DNA from: Chryseobacterium indologenes | GTDB taxonomy: Bacteria > Bacteroidota > Bacteroidia > Flavobacteriales > Weeksellaceae | DNA length: 64,000 nt | Assembly (NCBI GenBank): GCA_001013295.1 | Contig: LAZY01000023.1 | Coordinates: forward strand, 62,001 to 126,000 | Reading direction: 5' to 3' | Part shown: one piece after another, positions 62,273 through 64,000 of the stretch | How the letters are laid out: each line of letters begins with the position of its first letter | Position numbering within the stretch: the first letter of the stretch is position 1 | Notes under the pieces: generated by a model | Told to the model about the DNA's origin: nothing | What the model saw: the letters and a program-made list of their open reading frames with translations, nothing else | The model's database searches: none | Program-made: the position numbers and the translations under genes

Positions 62273-62659
62273 ATGGAAATAAAGGGAAGAGCTGAAGAAA
62301 ATAAAATCTGTCCGTTGGAAATCGCCGTTAATACCATCAGTGGAAAATGGAAAATCCCCATCGTATGGCAGATCAATGAAGGAAAAAAACGTCCCAGTGA
62401 ATTTCTGCGGGGAATTGCGAAAGTAGACCGTAGAGTACTCAACCAACAGCTTACTGAAATGGTGGAAGATGGCATTCTGACGAAGCAGGCTTTTAATGAG
62501 CTTCCGCCCAGAGTAGAATATACATTAACTGAGCTTGGGGAAAAGTTGGTTGCTATTCTTTGGCAGCTGAATGATTGGGGAAAATTGTTAATTCCTGAAG
62601 AGGAAAATACAGAACCTTTTCTGTTGGAAAACGCAAAGCCGCAAGATTGTTCTAAATAG
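62273..62659 (+). CDS. HxlR family transcriptional regulator
   Basis: 128 aa winged-helix protein. ICPLEIAVNTISGKWKIPIVWQI near residues 11-33 is the HxlR signature, followed by FLRGIAKVDRRVLNQQLTEMVEDGILTKQ and PRVEYTLTELGEKL. The single cysteine near residue 12 is in the position used for redox sensing in YodB/HypR-type relatives. Divergent from the thioredoxin-fold gene with 96 bp between, which suggests it controls that pair. Confidence 0.9.
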   Translation: MEIKGRAEENKICPLEIAVNTISGKWKIPIVWQINEGKKRPSEFLRGIAKVDRRVLNQQLTEMVEDGILTKQAFNELPPRVEYTLTELGEKLVAILWQLNDWGKLLIPEEENTEPFLLENAKPQDCSK

Positions 62660-62673
62660 ACTGGCTTATTAAA

Positions 62674-62799
62674 GCGCAAAGACTTTATCCGCGATAAAAT
62701 TGTATACAGCTAAATATTGCCACGAATGCACGAATAAATCATCTATACGCTTAATTTTAATACATTATATAAAGAAAATTATTCGTGCATTCGTGGCAA
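62674..62799. repeat. Dispersed repeat copy 2 with inverted arm
   Basis: The left half matches 48020-48083. The word TTGCCACGAATGCACGAATA (from 62717) is reverse-complemented at 62780-62799, giving a 21-bp perfect stem with a 41-nt loop. The rest of 62660-62976 is AT-rich with no gene. Confidence 0.75.
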
Positions 62800-62976
62800 A
62801 AAAATATCAGTACAACTGCTACTGAAAATCATTGATCTTCTTCCGTCTTAAAATATTTTCAATCCTAATAAATATTTGCGACTATGCGTTTTCCAACAAA
62901 AGATTATGCATAAAATACCTTAGCATCAATATTTTCAGTATTTTCATAAAAAATCCCATATTTGCAACTGAATCAA

Positions 62977-63855
62977 ATGAATATGAAAAAAATTATTTCA
63001 GGAGTGGTAATTACCATGGTGTTATTGGGCTGTACTCATGATAAAGTACCTCCTACCAATGCTTCTCAGGAAACAAAAAGTATAACTCCCGAAAGTTTGG
63101 TGCAGATCAATAAAGATAAAAATACAGTCAGAGAAAGATTTTCACCTCCAAAAGGTTATCAGTGGCAGGATGAAAAGCAGGATTCTTTCGGATATTTCAT
63201 AGAAAATTTTAAACTGAAACCTTATGGCAGTCAGATTTTAAGATATGATGGCTCTCCAATTTCTACCCAACATTTTCATGAAGCCGTTTTTGATATTGAT
63301 ACGGGAAATAAAGACCTTCAGCAATGTGCAGATGCAGTGATTCGCCTGAGAGCTGAATATTTATACAAAAATAAAAAGGAGAATAACATCAAGTTTCATT
63401 TTACCAGTGGCCACTTACTCAGCTGGAATGATTATAAGAACGGAACCAGAGCTTTTGTCAGAGGAAATTCTGTGAGTTTCAGAAAAACGGCTGGTTTTGA
63501 TGATTCATACCAGAGTTTCAGGGCCTATCTTGATCTTATTTTCAATTATTCAGGAACCATTTCGTTAAATAAAGAAACAACTCCTGTCACAAAAAACGCA
63601 GATCTGAAAACCGGAGATATACTGATTACTCCCGGAAGTCCCGGGCATGTTGTTTTTATTGCCGGTGTATGTATCAATAAGGAGGGTAAGAAATTATTTT
63701 TATTGGGGGAAGGCTTTACTCCCGCTCAATCCATTCATTTACTTTCCAACCCTTTTGACCAGAATATTTCGCCCTGGTATGAGCTTGATGTCAACGCTCC
63801 GGGAACCAAAACGGCCCGTTATATTTTTAAACCAACAAACTTCAGAAGCTTTTAA
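62977..63855 (+). CDS. DUF4846 family lipoprotein
   Basis: 292 aa. MNMKKIISGVVITMVLLGC is a lipoprotein signal with lipobox LLGC. The domain includes PPKGYQWQDEKQDSFGYFIENFKL, HFHEAVFDIDTGNKDLQQCADAVIRLRAEYLY and SPGHVVFIAGVC, typical of DUF4846. Probably anchored in the outer membrane facing the periplasm; function unknown. The start could be at 62983 instead. A CATATTTG promoter-like element lies at 62957-62964. Confidence 0.82.
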   Translation: MNMKKIISGVVITMVLLGCTHDKVPPTNASQETKSITPESLVQINKDKNTVRERFSPPKGYQWQDEKQDSFGYFIENFKLKPYGSQILRYDGSPISTQHFHEAVFDIDTGNKDLQQCADAVIRLRAEYLYKNKKENNIKFHFTSGHLLSWNDYKNGTRAFVRGNSVSFRKTAGFDDSYQSFRAYLDLIFNYSGTISLNKETTPVTKNADLKTGDILITPGSPGHVVFIAGVCINKEGKKLFLLGEGFTPAQSIHLLSNPFDQNISPWYELDVNAPGTKTARYIFKPTNFRSF

Positions 63856-63910
63856 TATTTTATATTCAAAACTATTAGAAAGTTACTGCTATAATCTGAA
63901 CTTGTTTTTG

Positions 63911-63918
63911 TAAATTTG
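63911..63918 (+). promoter_or_regulatory. -7 element of pfkA
   Basis: TAAATTTG matches the consensus and ends 20 nt before the pfkA ATG. Confidence 0.5.
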
Positions 63919-63938
63919 TGTTCGAAATTTTTTACTAG

Positions 63939-64000
63939 ATGAAAGAGAGTGCTGTAAAAAAGATTGCAGTTCTTACTTCAGGAGGAGATTCTCCGGGTAT
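63939..64000 (+). CDS. pfkA: 6-phosphofructokinase, N-terminus only
   Basis: Only 20 codons are in the window: MKESAVKKIAVLTSGGDSPG. The IAVLTSGGDSPG motif is the ATP-binding start of bacterial phosphofructokinase (glycolysis). The rest runs past position 64000. Confidence 0.9.
   Translation, partial: MKESAVKKIAVLTSGGDSPG

Noticed and set aside
62177-62446. Extended N-terminus of the thioredoxin-fold protein
   Set aside because: It would run antisense through the start of the HxlR gene and adds no domain.

Overview
The window looks like chromosome of a flavobacterium close to Chryseobacterium (Bacteroidota, Weeksellaceae). The reasons are low GC (judged by eye), protein families typical of that group, signal peptides ending in A-Q, three proteins with type IX (T9SS) type A C-terminal tails, almost no Shine-Dalgarno sites, and many promoters with the Bacteroidota -7 element TAnnTTTG. 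Most of it is core metabolism, broken by a few accessory or non-coding islands.

Layout. 0.2-2.8 kb: yicC, gmk, nadA. 2.9-4.6 kb: minus-strand cluster of tiny cysteine-rich peptides with double-glycine leaders (bacteriocin-like), five intact and one decayed, in two transcription units with near-identical promoters and 21-bp-phased direct repeats. 4.8-9.7 kb: threonine operon behind a threonine-codon leader peptide and attenuator (thrL-like, thrA fusion, thrB, thrC), followed by folB, a DUF4403 protein and an RDD protein. 12.1 kb: tRNA-Cys. 12.2-14.2 kb: almost gene-free, with a frameshifted bacteriocin-like gene, four hairpins with U-runs on the minus strand, and a palindromic repeat. 15-24 kb: glycine-zipper lipoprotein, polytopic membrane protein, aroC, two thioredoxin-fold proteins, YkvA, a fused UMP synthase, and a catalytically dead M1-like/beta-barrel protein. 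24.4-30.4 kb: three T9SS cargo proteins and a giant outer-membrane protein. 30.4-42.2 kb: heptamer repeat, dusB, lrp-deoC, nuclease, ndh-trmD, GH25, hydrolase, ABC-F ATPase, Gfo/Idh/MocA oxidoreductase. 42.4-53.8 kb: TonB siderophore receptor with PepSY partner, porin, peroxiredoxin, MscS, sucC, retropepsin-like protein, ClC channel, a frameshifted secreted protein, DUF423. 53.8-56.4 kb: mvaA with overlapping downstream genes and a structured leader. 56.6-59.1 kb: radical-SAM/TIGR03915 DNA repair pair with an unknown gene between. 59.1-60.74 kb: gene-free array of nine perfect DnaA boxes (TTATCCACA), all in one orientation and about 111-124 bp apart, enlarged by a tandem duplication and two copies of the palindromic repeat. 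60.7-62.7 kb: alkylation-repair-like HEAT protein and thioredoxin-fold protein, divergent from an HxlR regulator. 63-64 kb: DUF4846 lipoprotein and the start of pfkA.

The most unusual parts are the DnaA-box array (candidate oriC or DnaA-titration locus), the bacteriocin-like cluster with its phased operators, the thr attenuator, and the minus-strand hairpin modules at 12.6-14.1 kb. No searches or folding programs were run. Family names come from motif recognition; structural statements come from reading complementarity by eye.
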